A stretch of 60,603 bases of DNA from Promethearchaeota archaeon (GCA_030615235.1 JAUWZR010000001.1:1-60603); one strand, 5' to 3'. Counted from the stretch's first letter, positions 52,398 to 60,603 are shown. The notes: generated by a model from the sequence alone, not told the origin. Numbers and translations: made by a program.

Positions 52398-53921
52398 ATG
52401 TCAGATTTAACAACCCAAAACAAAATTTTAACCGTTTTAAGTAAAGCGTATCTCCCGTTAACAGCTAGGGAAATTTCTCAAATTGCAGAACTAAACATCA
52501 ATACTACTAGAACTATTTTACCACAAATGGTTAATAGAGGAGAAATTGAGCCAATAAAAATGGGTCCTGGGACTAAAAACTTATATATGTATAAAAAAAT
52601 CGAGGATGAAGGAACTGTAGAAATCCTTGTTATAGGAAAATGGATGAAGAAGAATTTAGAAAGTTATGAAAAAAAAGAAATAGAGGAACCTATTGAAGAA
52701 CAATTAGAATTAAAAAATCATTTAAATTTCAATTTATTTCAGTGTGTTGGCCTCATAAATTTCTATGATCTCCGAAAAATTTGTGGAATTCATAGATATA
52801 CATCCCCAGATAAAATAAATGAAATAGGAATGGGTGTGCAAAGACAAAGGCATGACAAATGGGTCGAGGAATTGAAAGAGGGATTAAAATCTTCCAAAGC
52901 TGAAATGTGGTCTACGGCAATAATATATTTTGATAAAGAAAAAATAGAATACACTAAACTTCGGGATTATAATGGTCAAGAAATAGGAGTTATAATCATT
53001 AATTATGATGGTCATGTATATGATGCTGAAAAACCAGGTTGGATTTTAGACGGACAGCAGAGAATGTGGGCTTTAGAGAATATCGCAATTGCTTCAGAAG
53101 ATCCAGATTCTCTGAAATTGACAGGACCAGTAACTATTGCTATTGGGGAATTTTACTACAAAGATATAGGAACTAAGCTTAATTTTATCCGAAGAACTTT
53201 TTCACATGCAAATAAAACTCAAAATCTTCCTAAGAATTTCAGGAAGGATTTAATAGGCACATTAGATGATTACAGTCAAGAAACAATGACCAAGAAAGAT
53301 AAAAAAGACGCTTTAATATCCTCAATAATTAGGTACTTAAATACAGATTATGATAGTCCTTTTAAAGAAATAATTGATATGCAAAATCGAGGTTTACCAA
53401 GAATTCAAGGAGAATTGATATCATGGGGGGCTATGAACTATATAATCCAAGAAATTTTAGAATATGAAGCGTTTAATAAGGAAGATTTACCTATTCCTGA
53501 ATCAGATAATCGATATAAATTTAATTTAGAATTAATTAAAGATTACTTCAATGCGATAAAATATATTTATCCATCTGAATGGGGGCAAACAGTTCAAAAT
53601 TCAAGGCTTCGGAGTAGGCTAGTGCTTTCTAGCTTTTCTATGCTTATTGGAAAAATACTGCATATTTCAATTGCGTTATCATCTGATCGCGAAACAAGAT
53701 TTAAGGAGATTGTTAGAGAAAATCTAAAAATTTCAGAAGATGAAAGAGTAAGTTTTGATGTAAACAGCCCATTGATACTAAACTTAAAAAACAATCAAGC
53801 TGATATAAAAACTTTAACCGAAAATTTAATAAAGATTTATGCTCAAAATTCCCAATATAATCCTGAAGAATTGTTAATTGTAAAAATTTATGAAGAATGG
53901 AGAGAATTACTGGAATATTGA
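52398..53921 (+). CDS. Winged-helix plus DGQHR-domain protein (DndB-like)
   Basis: The 507-residue product opens with a winged helix-turn-helix (about 7-60: ILTVLSKAYLPLTAREISQI, then NINTTRTILPQMVNRGEI). The central region holds DGQQR at 217-221 (ILDGQQRMWALENI), the mark of DGQHR proteins, a family that includes the DndB repressor of the phosphorothioation system and ParB-like partners in other modification systems. The segment following (FRRTFSHANKTQ) also fits that family. The N-terminal DNA-binding domain suggests transcriptional or DNA-recognition control. It is divergent from the nuclease-HerA operon, placing it to regulate it. Next gene is the PP-loop protein, as DndB-DndC. Confidence 0.75.
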   Translation: MSDLTTQNKILTVLSKAYLPLTAREISQIAELNINTTRTILPQMVNRGEIEPIKMGPGTKNLYMYKKIEDEGTVEILVIGKWMKKNLESYEKKEIEEPIEEQLELKNHLNFNLFQCVGLINFYDLRKICGIHRYTSPDKINEIGMGVQRQRHDKWVEELKEGLKSSKAEMWSTAIIYFDKEKIEYTKLRDYNGQEIGVIIINYDGHVYDAEKPGWILDGQQRMWALENIAIASEDPDSLKLTGPVTIAIGEFYYKDIGTKLNFIRRTFSHANKTQNLPKNFRKDLIGTLDDYSQETMTKKDKKDALISSIIRYLNTDYDSPFKEIIDMQNRGLPRIQGELISWGAMNYIIQEILEYEAFNKEDLPIPESDNRYKFNLELIKDYFNAIKYIYPSEWGQTVQNSRLRSRLVLSSFSMLIGKILHISIALSSDRETRFKEIVRENLKISEDERVSFDVNSPLILNLKNNQADIKTLTENLIKIYAQNSQYNPEELLIVKIYEEWRELLEY

Positions 53922-54005
53922 TATATCTTAATTCCAATTGCTAATAAAATTTATAAAAATTACTATATTACCTGGATTAATATATTCGAAATCCTTTTAA
54001 TATTC

Positions 54006-55379
54006 ATGAAAAAGGATTTTGAATTGAAAGAAAAGACAGCTATAAATTTTCTTAAAAAGTACAATAAAAATGCTTATGTCTGTTTTTCAGGGGGTAAAGA
54101 TAGTCTAGTCGCCCTTGATTTAGCCATTAAAGGCGGAATTGATAATGTTGTATTTTGCGATACTACTATGGAATTTCAAGAAACTCTTGATTACATTAGA
54201 AGAGTAGAAGAATTTTATGATATAAGGGTGGAATCAGTGACTGCCCCTGTGCCATTTTTTGAACTTGTATATAAAATTGGGGTCCCATCGAGAAGATTGA
54301 GATGGTGTTGCAAGGTTTATAAATTTTCTCCACTCGCGGTATTCGCAAGAGAGAACAAGGTTAAATCTTATATAACAGGCTTAAGAAGTGAAGAGAATGT
54401 TAGACGTAAGCATTATAGCAAAAATGATGAGAATCATTTAATAGATTCAAAACAAATAAATCCTATTCTTGATTGGTCAAGTCAAGATATTTGGGATTAT
54501 ATTATGCGAAATAATCTACCTGTTAATCCACTGTACAATTTAGGATTTAAAAGAATAGGGTGTTGGCCATGCCCATTTAAATCTAAGGTAGATTGGAGTT
54601 TGATTAAGAAGTTCTTCCCAGATAAATCAAAATTACTAGATAAAACCTTGAGATCTATCTTAAAGAATTGCGAAGGTGTGGGAATTAAGAATTTAGATGA
54701 TTTCATAAAAAATTTTAAATGGACTGCTTATAGTAGGCCGCAAAACTCTGAATTACAAGGGAAAATAGAATTTATTGATGGTACATCTTTAATTCATTTA
54801 GAAAATACGAGCGATCTCAAAAAAGTAGAAAAAATTATTCCAATATTATCAAAAGAATATGAGGTAATTAGAAATTCGATTATGATAAAAAGCAAACTCC
54901 GCAAGCAAAGTCTCAAAATCCTCGTAGAAAAAGCTCTAAATTGTGTAGGTTGTGGTACATGCGTTGCTTTTTGTAAGTCTTTAAGAATAGAAAGAAACCA
55001 TTTAGTTGTTGATAGTCAAAATTGTACTTCATGTTTAAGATGTATTAAAACTAGTACAATGAGGGGAGCTTGTATAATGAGAAATTTTTCTCCATATCGT
55101 ATTGAAATTGGTACTTGCCAAAATTTTTCAGTAGAAAATGAAATTCCTTCATTAAATAGTCGTGTTGGCTTGATTAGAACAAGAGCTAAACTGGAAGATA
55201 TAATAGAAAAATTAGAAAAACATGCTGAAATTAAAAAATTCACTCAATATGTCTCCATAAAAAACGGAAAATTGTCAGCAACAGCATATAAGTCAAGAGG
55301 GTATGTGGAAATTAAAATTTACCCTAACAATAATGACTTAGAAATTACAATGAATTATTTCAGAGGGATAATCACTTAA
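54006..55379 (+). CDS. PAPS-reductase-like PP-loop protein with two-cluster ferredoxin domain (DndC-like)
   Basis: The 457-residue product has the ATP-binding PP-loop CFSGGKDSL (26-34). A PAPS-reductase-type core follows with WCCKVYKFSPL (100-110), GLRSEENV and GCWPCPF (185-191), where the Cys pairs may bind a cluster. From 313 comes a ferredoxin-like unit: C313-x2-C316-x2-C319-x3-C323 and C340-x2-C343-x2-C346 with C356, enough for two 4Fe-4S clusters. Some methanogen homologues carry PUA plus ferredoxin; here there is no PUA. DndC uses the same fold for DNA sulfur insertion. Here it could add sulfur or an amide-type change to the modified base. Confidence 0.78.
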   Translation: MKKDFELKEKTAINFLKKYNKNAYVCFSGGKDSLVALDLAIKGGIDNVVFCDTTMEFQETLDYIRRVEEFYDIRVESVTAPVPFFELVYKIGVPSRRLRWCCKVYKFSPLAVFARENKVKSYITGLRSEENVRRKHYSKNDENHLIDSKQINPILDWSSQDIWDYIMRNNLPVNPLYNLGFKRIGCWPCPFKSKVDWSLIKKFFPDKSKLLDKTLRSILKNCEGVGIKNLDDFIKNFKWTAYSRPQNSELQGKIEFIDGTSLIHLENTSDLKKVEKIIPILSKEYEVIRNSIMIKSKLRKQSLKILVEKALNCVGCGTCVAFCKSLRIERNHLVVDSQNCTSCLRCIKTSTMRGACIMRNFSPYRIEIGTCQNFSVENEIPSLNSRVGLIRTRAKLEDIIEKLEKHAEIKKFTQYVSIKNGKLSATAYKSRGYVEIKIYPNNNDLEITMNYFRGIIT

Positions 55380-55449
55380 AAATTTATATAATAAAAAATT
55401 TCTAAACATGTAAAGAATTGTCCTTCCAAATTTGGTGGATTAAAATTAC

Positions 55450-56343
55450 ATGACAAAATATGATTTATTCAACTTGGAAAAAATCCAAGAATTAACTAGC
55501 CCGATTGAAGAATTTGAAGGAAAAATAGTCAATTTTGGGATTAACTTTGAAAGATTTCGCAAAACTAGAAATAAAACTCTCCATAAGATAAAAGATCAAT
55601 TATTTATAGAAGAAATTGAACAAATCTTTCTTGAATTTGACACACTCTATAAGCAATTATCTAAACAATCAATTAATATTATTTTAAAATTTCTCTTTTT
55701 TCAAGAAAAACTTACGAAAGAACATGCAATTTTATTCAAACAAAAATTAAAAGATTCTAATTTAAGATTAAACGAATACGGATTACATTTAATTGAAACT
55801 AAAAAAATCCGTAGAATTCATGATAACACCTTAGTGATCTTTGCCCCATCTTTAGATCTATGGTTAGAAGTATTAAACTCATTAAAGAGAAATTCTCTAT
55901 ATTTATCTTTTATAGAGAAGGCTAAGATTATTTTAAAAACTAAGGAATATATACCTATTGAAGAAATTTCTACTCAAAATGAACAAACAATAGAAAAAGA
56001 ATCTAAATCTGAACTTAATAAATATGAAGAATATCTTAAATATACGAATAAGGAATTTCAAAAAAGGAGACGGAGAGAAAAAAGAACTAATTTAGTAAAA
56101 CTTCAAGAAAAACCAGCTATCCAAATTGAGGTAACTAAGGAGGTAACAGAGAAAATTGAAGAATATAAATCTAAAATGAAAACTGACTTCAATAGGAAAT
56201 ATTTTATTCAAAAAGATGAAGAAAAAGATCCAGTATCGTTAATAAAAGATTTAAAAAAAAAAAAAAAGGAAGAATACAAAATACATTTAGAGAAAATACA
56301 GAAAAAGAAATCAGGTGAAAATTCAGATACTAGAACGAATTAA
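55450..56343 (+). CDS. Island protein with Lys/Glu-rich C-terminus, 297 aa
   Basis: Residues 1-180 look helical and compact (FDLEKIQELTSPIEEFEG, EEIEQIFLEFDTLYKQL, LYLSFIEKAKIILK). The last 110 are extremely charged (RRRREKR, runs of K and E), as seen in flexible or DNA-interacting tails. It overlaps the next gene by 29 bases in another frame, so the three genes 55450-58365 form one translationally linked cassette. The size (about 300, 510 and 167 aa) recalls MukF/MukB/MukE-like sets, but no ATPase is evident. Not recognised. Confidence 0.5.
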   Translation: MTKYDLFNLEKIQELTSPIEEFEGKIVNFGINFERFRKTRNKTLHKIKDQLFIEEIEQIFLEFDTLYKQLSKQSINIILKFLFFQEKLTKEHAILFKQKLKDSNLRLNEYGLHLIETKKIRRIHDNTLVIFAPSLDLWLEVLNSLKRNSLYLSFIEKAKIILKTKEYIPIEEISTQNEQTIEKESKSELNKYEEYLKYTNKEFQKRRRREKRTNLVKLQEKPAIQIEVTKEVTEKIEEYKSKMKTDFNRKYFIQKDEEKDPVSLIKDLKKKKKEEYKIHLEKIQKKKSGENSDTRTN

Positions 56344-57847
56344 TATAGCAGATAATGAAATTGATATAAAAAATCAATTTACACTTATACTAGGTAAATT
56401 TAAAAAAGAACAAATAAATCAGTTTCAAGAATTTAATACATATGATTTATTTGAGGATTTTAATGTTATATCTTTTGAGACAATTTTAACTATATTTAAA
56501 AATGAAATACATAATGTAAACTTTCTAAGATTTGTTGAAATTCTTGATCCTTTTCTTAACACTACCAAATTTTTTATTCAATTAATAGGAAAATACAGTG
56601 AATTAACTCAATTTTTTGATCAATCTTTACGACTTAGGATATTTGCAAGTGAAAATGAGAATTTAGAAAAACTCTTAGAAATTCGGAAGAAAATAGATGA
56701 AAAAAACACACCAAAAGTAAAAGAAATTTTAGATGAAATCAGAGATTTAAATAATTTGATTATCGAAGAAATAAAAACATTAAATTATTTAGAAGAGGAT
56801 TTTATTAACCAAAAAATGAAAATTGATCGATTTAACAAATCAATAAACAATCTTCAGATAAAATTAAAGAATTTAGACACACAAAAAAAAAAGGCGCTTA
56901 AAAAAATTAGTGTAATAACAGGAGAAAATGAAGATTCAAGAGATATGGATGAGGAATTAACAGATTCTCAAAGGATTTTAAAATTTCAACAACAAGTTAG
57001 AGATTTTAATTATGAAATGAAGAAAATTAATGAGAATATTCATAAAGAGAGTACCGAATTTCGAGAGTTTAAGCTCAATTTTTTGATAATCGAAGAAGAT
57101 TATAAACTTCTCAAAAGCACAATAAATGGTTATAATAACAAATTAAATGAACTTAAAAAAGAATTATCTAAAATTATTGATACAGAATTAGGTGATTTTG
57201 AAATGTCCGATCTCCTCAAATCACATAATCAAATTATTAAACATTTCGAAGAAAATGACCTTAAAATAAAAAATATTCAAAAACATAAATTTTTTGACAA
57301 AAACCAATCCGATGCTCTATCAACTATATATAAAGAATTAGTTAATATCAAGTCTAATCTAACTAAAAATAAAATTAATTTTACTAAAGATGATATAGAA
57401 AAATCTGTAGATTTTTATCAAAATATTGAATCTAAAATTATAATATTAGAAGAAATAATCAATAAATTTTTAATGCAAATCTATTTGAAATATTCCCTCG
57501 AAATTACAATAAATGATAATAAGAATTTATTTATTAAACAAAAATTCTTCCAAATAAGAAAAAAAACCACTCTAAACTTCAATGAATTGACAACTCCAGA
57601 AAAAATTTTTTTCTTAATTGTCTTAGATATTTCATTGAGAATTTTATTTAATAAAAAAATAATTTATTCGAATATGTTTTTACCAGTAATCTATAATAAA
57701 CAAGGTTCAATATTTCGAACTTTAAAAAAAATTATTCCAGTGTTCGAAAGGGAAACTGAACTTCAAGACATTAGTTTGATCTTTATTTTATCTAATATAG
57801 AAATGAAAGAAAGAATAACGAATTTAGATGTTATCAAAATCAAATAA
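56315..57847 (+). CDS. Long coiled-coil island protein, 510 aa
   Basis: GTG start at 56315, overlapping the previous gene. Residues 120-330 form long heptad-repeat coiled coils (IRDLNNLIIEEIKTLNYLEEDF, then LKNLDTQKKKALKKI), with shorter helices either side. The first 100 residues and the last 120 are globular, alpha/beta in part (TLILGKFKKEQ; KTTLNFNELTTPEKIFFLIVL). The layout of two ends with a coiled-coil middle is SMC-like, but there is no Walker A or signature LSGG, so it is either a degenerate SMC or a structural protein. It may partner the SMC at 45165. Confidence 0.55.
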   Translation: MKIQILERINIADNEIDIKNQFTLILGKFKKEQINQFQEFNTYDLFEDFNVISFETILTIFKNEIHNVNFLRFVEILDPFLNTTKFFIQLIGKYSELTQFFDQSLRLRIFASENENLEKLLEIRKKIDEKNTPKVKEILDEIRDLNNLIIEEIKTLNYLEEDFINQKMKIDRFNKSINNLQIKLKNLDTQKKKALKKISVITGENEDSRDMDEELTDSQRILKFQQQVRDFNYEMKKINENIHKESTEFREFKLNFLIIEEDYKLLKSTINGYNNKLNELKKELSKIIDTELGDFEMSDLLKSHNQIIKHFEENDLKIKNIQKHKFFDKNQSDALSTIYKELVNIKSNLTKNKINFTKDDIEKSVDFYQNIESKIIILEEIINKFLMQIYLKYSLEITINDNKNLFIKQKFFQIRKKTTLNFNELTTPEKIFFLIVLDISLRILFNKKIIYSNMFLPVIYNKQGSIFRTLKKIIPVFERETELQDISLIFILSNIEMKERITNLDVIKIK

Positions 57848-57861
57848 AGAAGTGAAGATAT

Positions 57862-58365
57862 CTGAGTAAAAATCAAAAAGAAATGATAAGAGAAATTGCA
57901 AAGCTAATTTTAACAAATAAAAAGAAAATGGTAAAAGAAGAAGATTTAATAAGACTCTATGATAAATCTACTTCGGATTTTGACGAAACTTTTAAAGATC
58001 TATATGAACAATTTAATAAACTAGGTTTTGAACTTATAAAGTCAGAATTTCAAGGGAATAATTATTATGTTTTAACATCAGAAGGTAAGGATGATAATAT
58101 AACTCCAAGCCAATATGGTAGTTTAGCACTTATTGCTGCATTATCTAAGGAAGTAAATGAGAACATAAAAATTGAGGATCTAAAAGAAATATTCAAAGAT
58201 CAATGGAATTTAGATATTAAATTTCTTATAGATAATGATTTTTTAAGGAAAATTGACGATTTGGGAATAGTTAAAATAACTCCAATCGGAAAAGCTATAT
58301 TAAAAGAAATTCTGCCTGATTTATCACTAGACACACTATTAGATATATTTGAAGTTGAAGAATAA
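57862..58365 (+). CDS. Winged-helix-like island protein, CTG start likely, about 167 aa
   Basis: ATG 57883 gives 160 residues; the codons above it read SKNQKE, and CTG 57862 (with GTGA at 57852-57855 as a ribosome-binding site) is the natural start. The protein has helix-helix-strand elements (IREIAKLILTNKKKMVKEEDL, YVLTSEGKD, LGIVKITPIGKAIL) typical of winged-helix folds, appearing twice (about 10-75 and 85-150). Two winged helices recall MukE or ScpB partners of SMC-type complexes. It ends the island before the LSm-like gene. Confidence 0.55.
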   Translation: MSKNQKEMIREIAKLILTNKKKMVKEEDLIRLYDKSTSDFDETFKDLYEQFNKLGFELIKSEFQGNNYYVLTSEGKDDNITPSQYGSLALIAALSKEVNENIKIEDLKEIFKDQWNLDIKFLIDNDFLRKIDDLGIVKITPIGKAILKEILPDLSLDTLLDIFEVEE

Positions 58366-58388
58366 ATCTAAAAATAAAAAAATATAAA

Positions 58389-58772
58389 TTAGTCTTTATC
58401 TAAATCGATTTTAAATTGGTCGTAAATTTTTTTCACGCGATCAGCAGAAGGGCCAGTACCTCTCACACCATCTTCATTTACGATAATTTTCCCATTTAAA
58501 ATAGAAATTATGTTTTGATCTTCTATATAATTCACATGCCCTTTGGAAAAAATTGTTGCGATTCTGTCTGCTAATGCGGCCATAGGAAACGGTTCTTCTT
58601 CAACAGTTACATAACGATAATACGAACTTCTAATCATTAGTTTTGGGAAAACTTTACCTTTTTCATTTTTAACGTTTGTAAGAATGAGATTACTGTCCTC
58701 TGAAACTCCTTTGAGTTGTCCTACGAAGAATTTATCCTTATCAAGATAAATTTTAACGATTTTATCGATCAA
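58389..58772 (-). CDS. LSm/Sm-like protein with helical C-terminal extension
   Basis: The 127-residue product starts with an Sm-fold pattern: KIYLDKDKFFVGQLKGVSEDSNLILTNV, the Sm1 strand-turn (G-x-L-x-G ... D-x-x-L-N/I-L) plus a short Sm2-like segment MIRSSYYRYV, though the archaeal RGxx motif is not clear. Residues 85-127 add a helix (SADRVKKIYDQF). LSm proteins form RNA-binding heptamers. The gene converges on the island's last gene and starts the next stretch of core genes. Confidence 0.7.
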   Translation of the reverse strand: MIDKIVKIYLDKDKFFVGQLKGVSEDSNLILTNVKNEKGKVFPKLMIRSSYYRYVTVEEEPFPMAALADRIATIFSKGHVNYIEDQNIISILNGKIIVNEDGVRGTGPSADRVKKIYDQFKIDLDKD

Positions 58773-58904
58773 TAAACCTAATTCGGTATTATATTGCCTT
58801 AGACTGATATTTCAACACCTTCAATAAAAAATATTTTTTACTTTATTATTATCTTTATTTGCTTTTATTTTTAATTTAATTTCTATGTCAATAATTTATA
58901 TATT

Positions 58905-59564
58905 TTAATTGGAAAATAGTTCTTTTACTAATTCGGGTATATTTTCTTCTGTAATAGCACTGGTTGTAATCACTTTAATATTCGGATTTATTTCAATAGC
59001 ATCTCTAATCATTTCTTCGAGATTAACTTCGATTACATCAAGTAGATCTATTTTATTTATTACTGCTATATCAGAAAATTTAAATAGTATAGGATGTTTA
59101 CGAATTACCCATGGGCCTTCAGTAATTGAGACTACTACAATCCGTTTATTAGTTCCTAAAATAAAATCTGAGGGACATATTAGATTACCCACATTTTCTA
59201 TAAAAACAACATCAAAATTATTTAAATCATAGTTTTTTATTACTTGAGAGATATGATATGAATTTAAAGCACATTCTCTTCCTGTGTTAATCTGAACGGT
59301 TTTTACGCCATGTTTTTCAATGCGATCAGCATCAATTCGTGTGGCAACATCCCCATTTATAACTAAAACTCTCTTATTTCTTGAGATATTTTTCGAAATT
59401 GACTCCAATAAAGCAGTTTTTCCTGCACCTATAGCACCAACAATATCAAATGACTTTATATTATGTTTCTTGAATATTTCTTTATTCCGAGCCGCTAGAT
59501 TCTCATTATTTTCAATTAAATCCTCGTTTAATTCAATAACTTTTGATAATCCATCTTCAGACAT
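58905..59564 (-). CDS. hypB: Hydrogenase nickel-incorporation GTPase HypB
   Basis: The 219-residue product is HypB, a GTPase that delivers nickel to hydrogenase with HypA. Seen: P-loop GAIGAGKT, NGDVATRIDADRIEKHG, the metal-site region ECALNSYHIS near the switch (Cys and His), ENVGNLICPSDF and NKIDLL. The His-rich N-terminal tail of some bacterial forms is absent. Its presence implies a [NiFe]-hydrogenase in the organism, in line with hydrogen-dependent Asgard metabolism. No other hyp gene is in the window. Confidence 0.95.
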   Translation of the reverse strand: MSEDGLSKVIELNEDLIENNENLAARNKEIFKKHNIKSFDIVGAIGAGKTALLESISKNISRNKRVLVINGDVATRIDADRIEKHGVKTVQINTGRECALNSYHISQVIKNYDLNNFDVVFIENVGNLICPSDFILGTNKRIVVVSITEGPWVIRKHPILFKFSDIAVINKIDLLDVIEVNLEEMIRDAIEINPNIKVITTSAITEENIPELVKELFSN

Positions 59565-59663
59565 ATTAATTTAATGATTTAATTAATTTAAGATAAAAAA
59601 AATAAGATTTAATCGTTGATATTTTTTACTAATTCCAAAAAAAATAAAAAAAGTTAATTTTTA

Positions 59664-60596
59664 TCACATAAACATTCTATACTTAAATACTAAATATGAT
59701 CCTAATATTCCACCTAATTCAGGGAGATAGTAGAGAAAATATAGGAATGACCCACTGAACCCAAATAATAATCCGGGAATTAATCTAAATAGAATAATAA
59801 TAAGTAAAAAACTTTTTCCACTCATCCTGATTGGAATTATTGTTACTAGTGCTGTTAATCTTTGATTCATTGCAGGGAAAATTATAAAAGTAAACAAGCC
59901 GAATAGGCCCCCCCAAACTAATCCAACACTATCAAAATAAGAAAGACTGTCTAAAGGATAATAAAATGTTATCCCAAGCCTCAATAAAATATAAAATATA
60001 AATGAAACAAACCCGGAAAATAAGAATAATTTTACTAAGAATCTCGTTCCAAAAGCTGATTCAATTATTTTCCCCATTGAATAAGCGAAGTAAAACATTA
60101 TTAATATAAGAATTATTGAAAAGAAGAAGAAATAATCGAATGGATTAATAGAATATATAAAAAGAGATGTAATAAAAGTATGAAACGTATATTTGTAAAT
60201 TATAGCATTTAAGCTTAAAAAAACATACTCTTCCATACCCAGACTTCTAAAAATTATCGCTACTACTGAAAAGGAGATAATTAGTAAAAGTATCACTTTA
60301 ATACCTTGATGTTGTGATTTCTTAGACGAGTACCTGCGCATTTGTTTTAAAGATTTTTTCTCCAGTCTTTTTTGTCTTCTTATATATTTACTAACATCTA
60401 TAGTTCCTTTATTGGAAATACTATGTTTAAGTTTAGATTCTTTAAGAGCTGAAGTTATGACAGGAATATGTTTTGATTCAAAACTACATTGGTGATTCTC
60501 AGGTAAACGATGTTCTTTACAATACGCTCCTCCGCAATACTTACATTTAAATGGTAAGAAGGGTATTTTTTCCCCACAATGTTCGCAAAATGTCAT
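59664..60596 (-). CDS. AN1 zinc finger plus rhomboid-like membrane protein
   Basis: Residues 1-40 form a complete AN1 zinc finger: C4, C7, C18, C21, C26, H29, H35 and C37 with FKCKYCGGAYCKEHRLP. After a basic linker (about 60-100) there are about six transmembrane segments typical of rhomboid/DUF1751 proteins. The usual catalytic GxSG is replaced by VWGGLFG near residue 226, so no catalytic Ser is visible and it is probably an inactive, rhomboid-like protein, as in derlin and TMEM115. AN1-rhomboid fusions occur in archaea. Role unknown; may aid membrane protein handling. Confidence 0.8.
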   Translation of the reverse strand: MTFCEHCGEKIPFLPFKCKYCGGAYCKEHRLPENHQCSFESKHIPVITSALKESKLKHSISNKGTIDVSKYIRRQKRLEKKSLKQMRRYSSKKSQHQGIKVILLLIISFSVVAIIFRSLGMEEYVFLSLNAIIYKYTFHTFITSLFIYSINPFDYFFFFSIILILIMFYFAYSMGKIIESAFGTRFLVKLFLFSGFVSFIFYILLRLGITFYYPLDSLSYFDSVGLVWGGLFGLFTFIIFPAMNQRLTALVTIIPIRMSGKSFLLIIILFRLIPGLLFGFSGSFLYFLYYLPELGGILGSYLVFKYRMFM

Positions 60597-60603
60597 GGAT
60601 TAT

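Larger units (their letters stand above)
38214..58365. other. Accessory island: putative 7-deazaguanine DNA modification and defence system
   Basis: About 18 genes lie between two core genes (the Elf1-like gene and the LSm-like gene). The island is AT-rich, with A-rich codon use and many unknown proteins. Recognisable parts are ArcS-like (47741), DpdA-like transglycosylase (48352), Cas4-like nuclease-HerA (49540), winged helix-DGQHR (52398), PAPS-reductase-like with ferredoxin domain (54006), Rad50/DndD-like ATPase (45165) and AAA+ ATPase (43297). Directions are plus (38.2-49.4), minus (49.5-52.2) and plus (52.4-58.4). No integrase, transposase or border tRNA is visible. The coherent system is inferred from co-location and known roles of DpdA, DndB, DndC and HerA families. 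Confidence 0.7.

Noticed and set aside
54006..55379. Housekeeping PAPS reductase (CysH) for sulfate assimilation
   Set aside because: The two-cluster ferredoxin tail, lack of the CysH C-terminal motif and the DGQHR neighbour point to a DndC-like or other modification enzyme.
38214..58365. CRISPR-Cas locus suggested by the Cas4-like domain
   Set aside because: No repeat array or other cas genes seen; the nuclease is fused to HerA.

Overview
This is an AT-rich stretch of archaeal chromosome, and the gene content points to an Asgard archaeon, most likely Lokiarchaeia-like. The core machinery is archaeal: a full-length RNA polymerase B subunit with subunit H, both subunits of DNA polymerase D, Orc1/Cdc6, Cbf5, Pelota, RtcB with archease, CDP-archaeol synthase and intron-containing tRNAs. 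Mixed in are eukaryotic-signature proteins: a Roadblock-small GTPase fusion, a longin-like protein, an LSm-like protein, an Elf1-like elongation factor, a 51-residue WH2 (actin-binding) protein, and a coiled-coil/polyproline protein next to a long helical protein.

Layout. (1) 1-~3155: the right end of an integrated mobile element or virus. Its genes are all on the plus strand with extreme G-over-C bias. It carries small Cys-pair proteins in stop/start-overlapping cassettes and an HUH rolling-circle replication protein, and ends in a large inverted repeat and a terminator-like hairpin. (2) 3.2-5.1 kb: a nucleotidyltransferase-like gene and two small membrane proteins. (3) 5.1-37.9 kb: core genome. 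It holds rpoH-rpoB, a methyltransferase, cbf5, tRNA-Lys (odd T-loop intron), thiL, tRNA-Thr, the Roadblock-GTPase, a crotonase, tRNA-Leu, an M28 peptidase, polD large and small subunits, cdc6, carS, archease, rtcB, a longin-like gene, cutA, two radical SAM genes, rimI-like, the WH2 gene, pelota, the cytoskeleton-like pair and an Elf1-like gene. (4) 38.2-58.4 kb: a 20-kb accessory island of about 18 genes. (5) 58.4-60.6 kb: core genes again (LSm-like, hypB, AN1-rhomboid).

The island is the most interesting part. At its centre, 9 bp apart, sit a stand-alone archaeosine-synthase (ArcS, DUF5591) core domain and a DpdA-like transglycosylase with TGT zinc and active-site motifs but no PUA domain. 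This is the enzyme logic expected for placing a 7-deazaguanine in DNA and then elaborating it. Around them are a Cas4/RecB-like nuclease fused to a HerA ATPase, a Rad50/DndD-like SMC ATPase flanked by two paralogous ~150-residue proteins, a AAA+ ATPase with two unknown partners, a winged-helix plus DGQHR (DndB-like) protein next to a PAPS-reductase-like PP-loop protein with a two-cluster ferredoxin domain (DndC-like), and a coiled-coil three-gene cassette. I infer a hybrid Dpd/Dnd-like DNA modification and defence system. That function is inferred from families and context, not shown.

Several genes appear to start at non-AUG, non-GUG/UUG codons (ATT, ATC or CTG), because the reading frame stays open and protein-like upstream of the first standard start. 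These revised starts are given in the entries.
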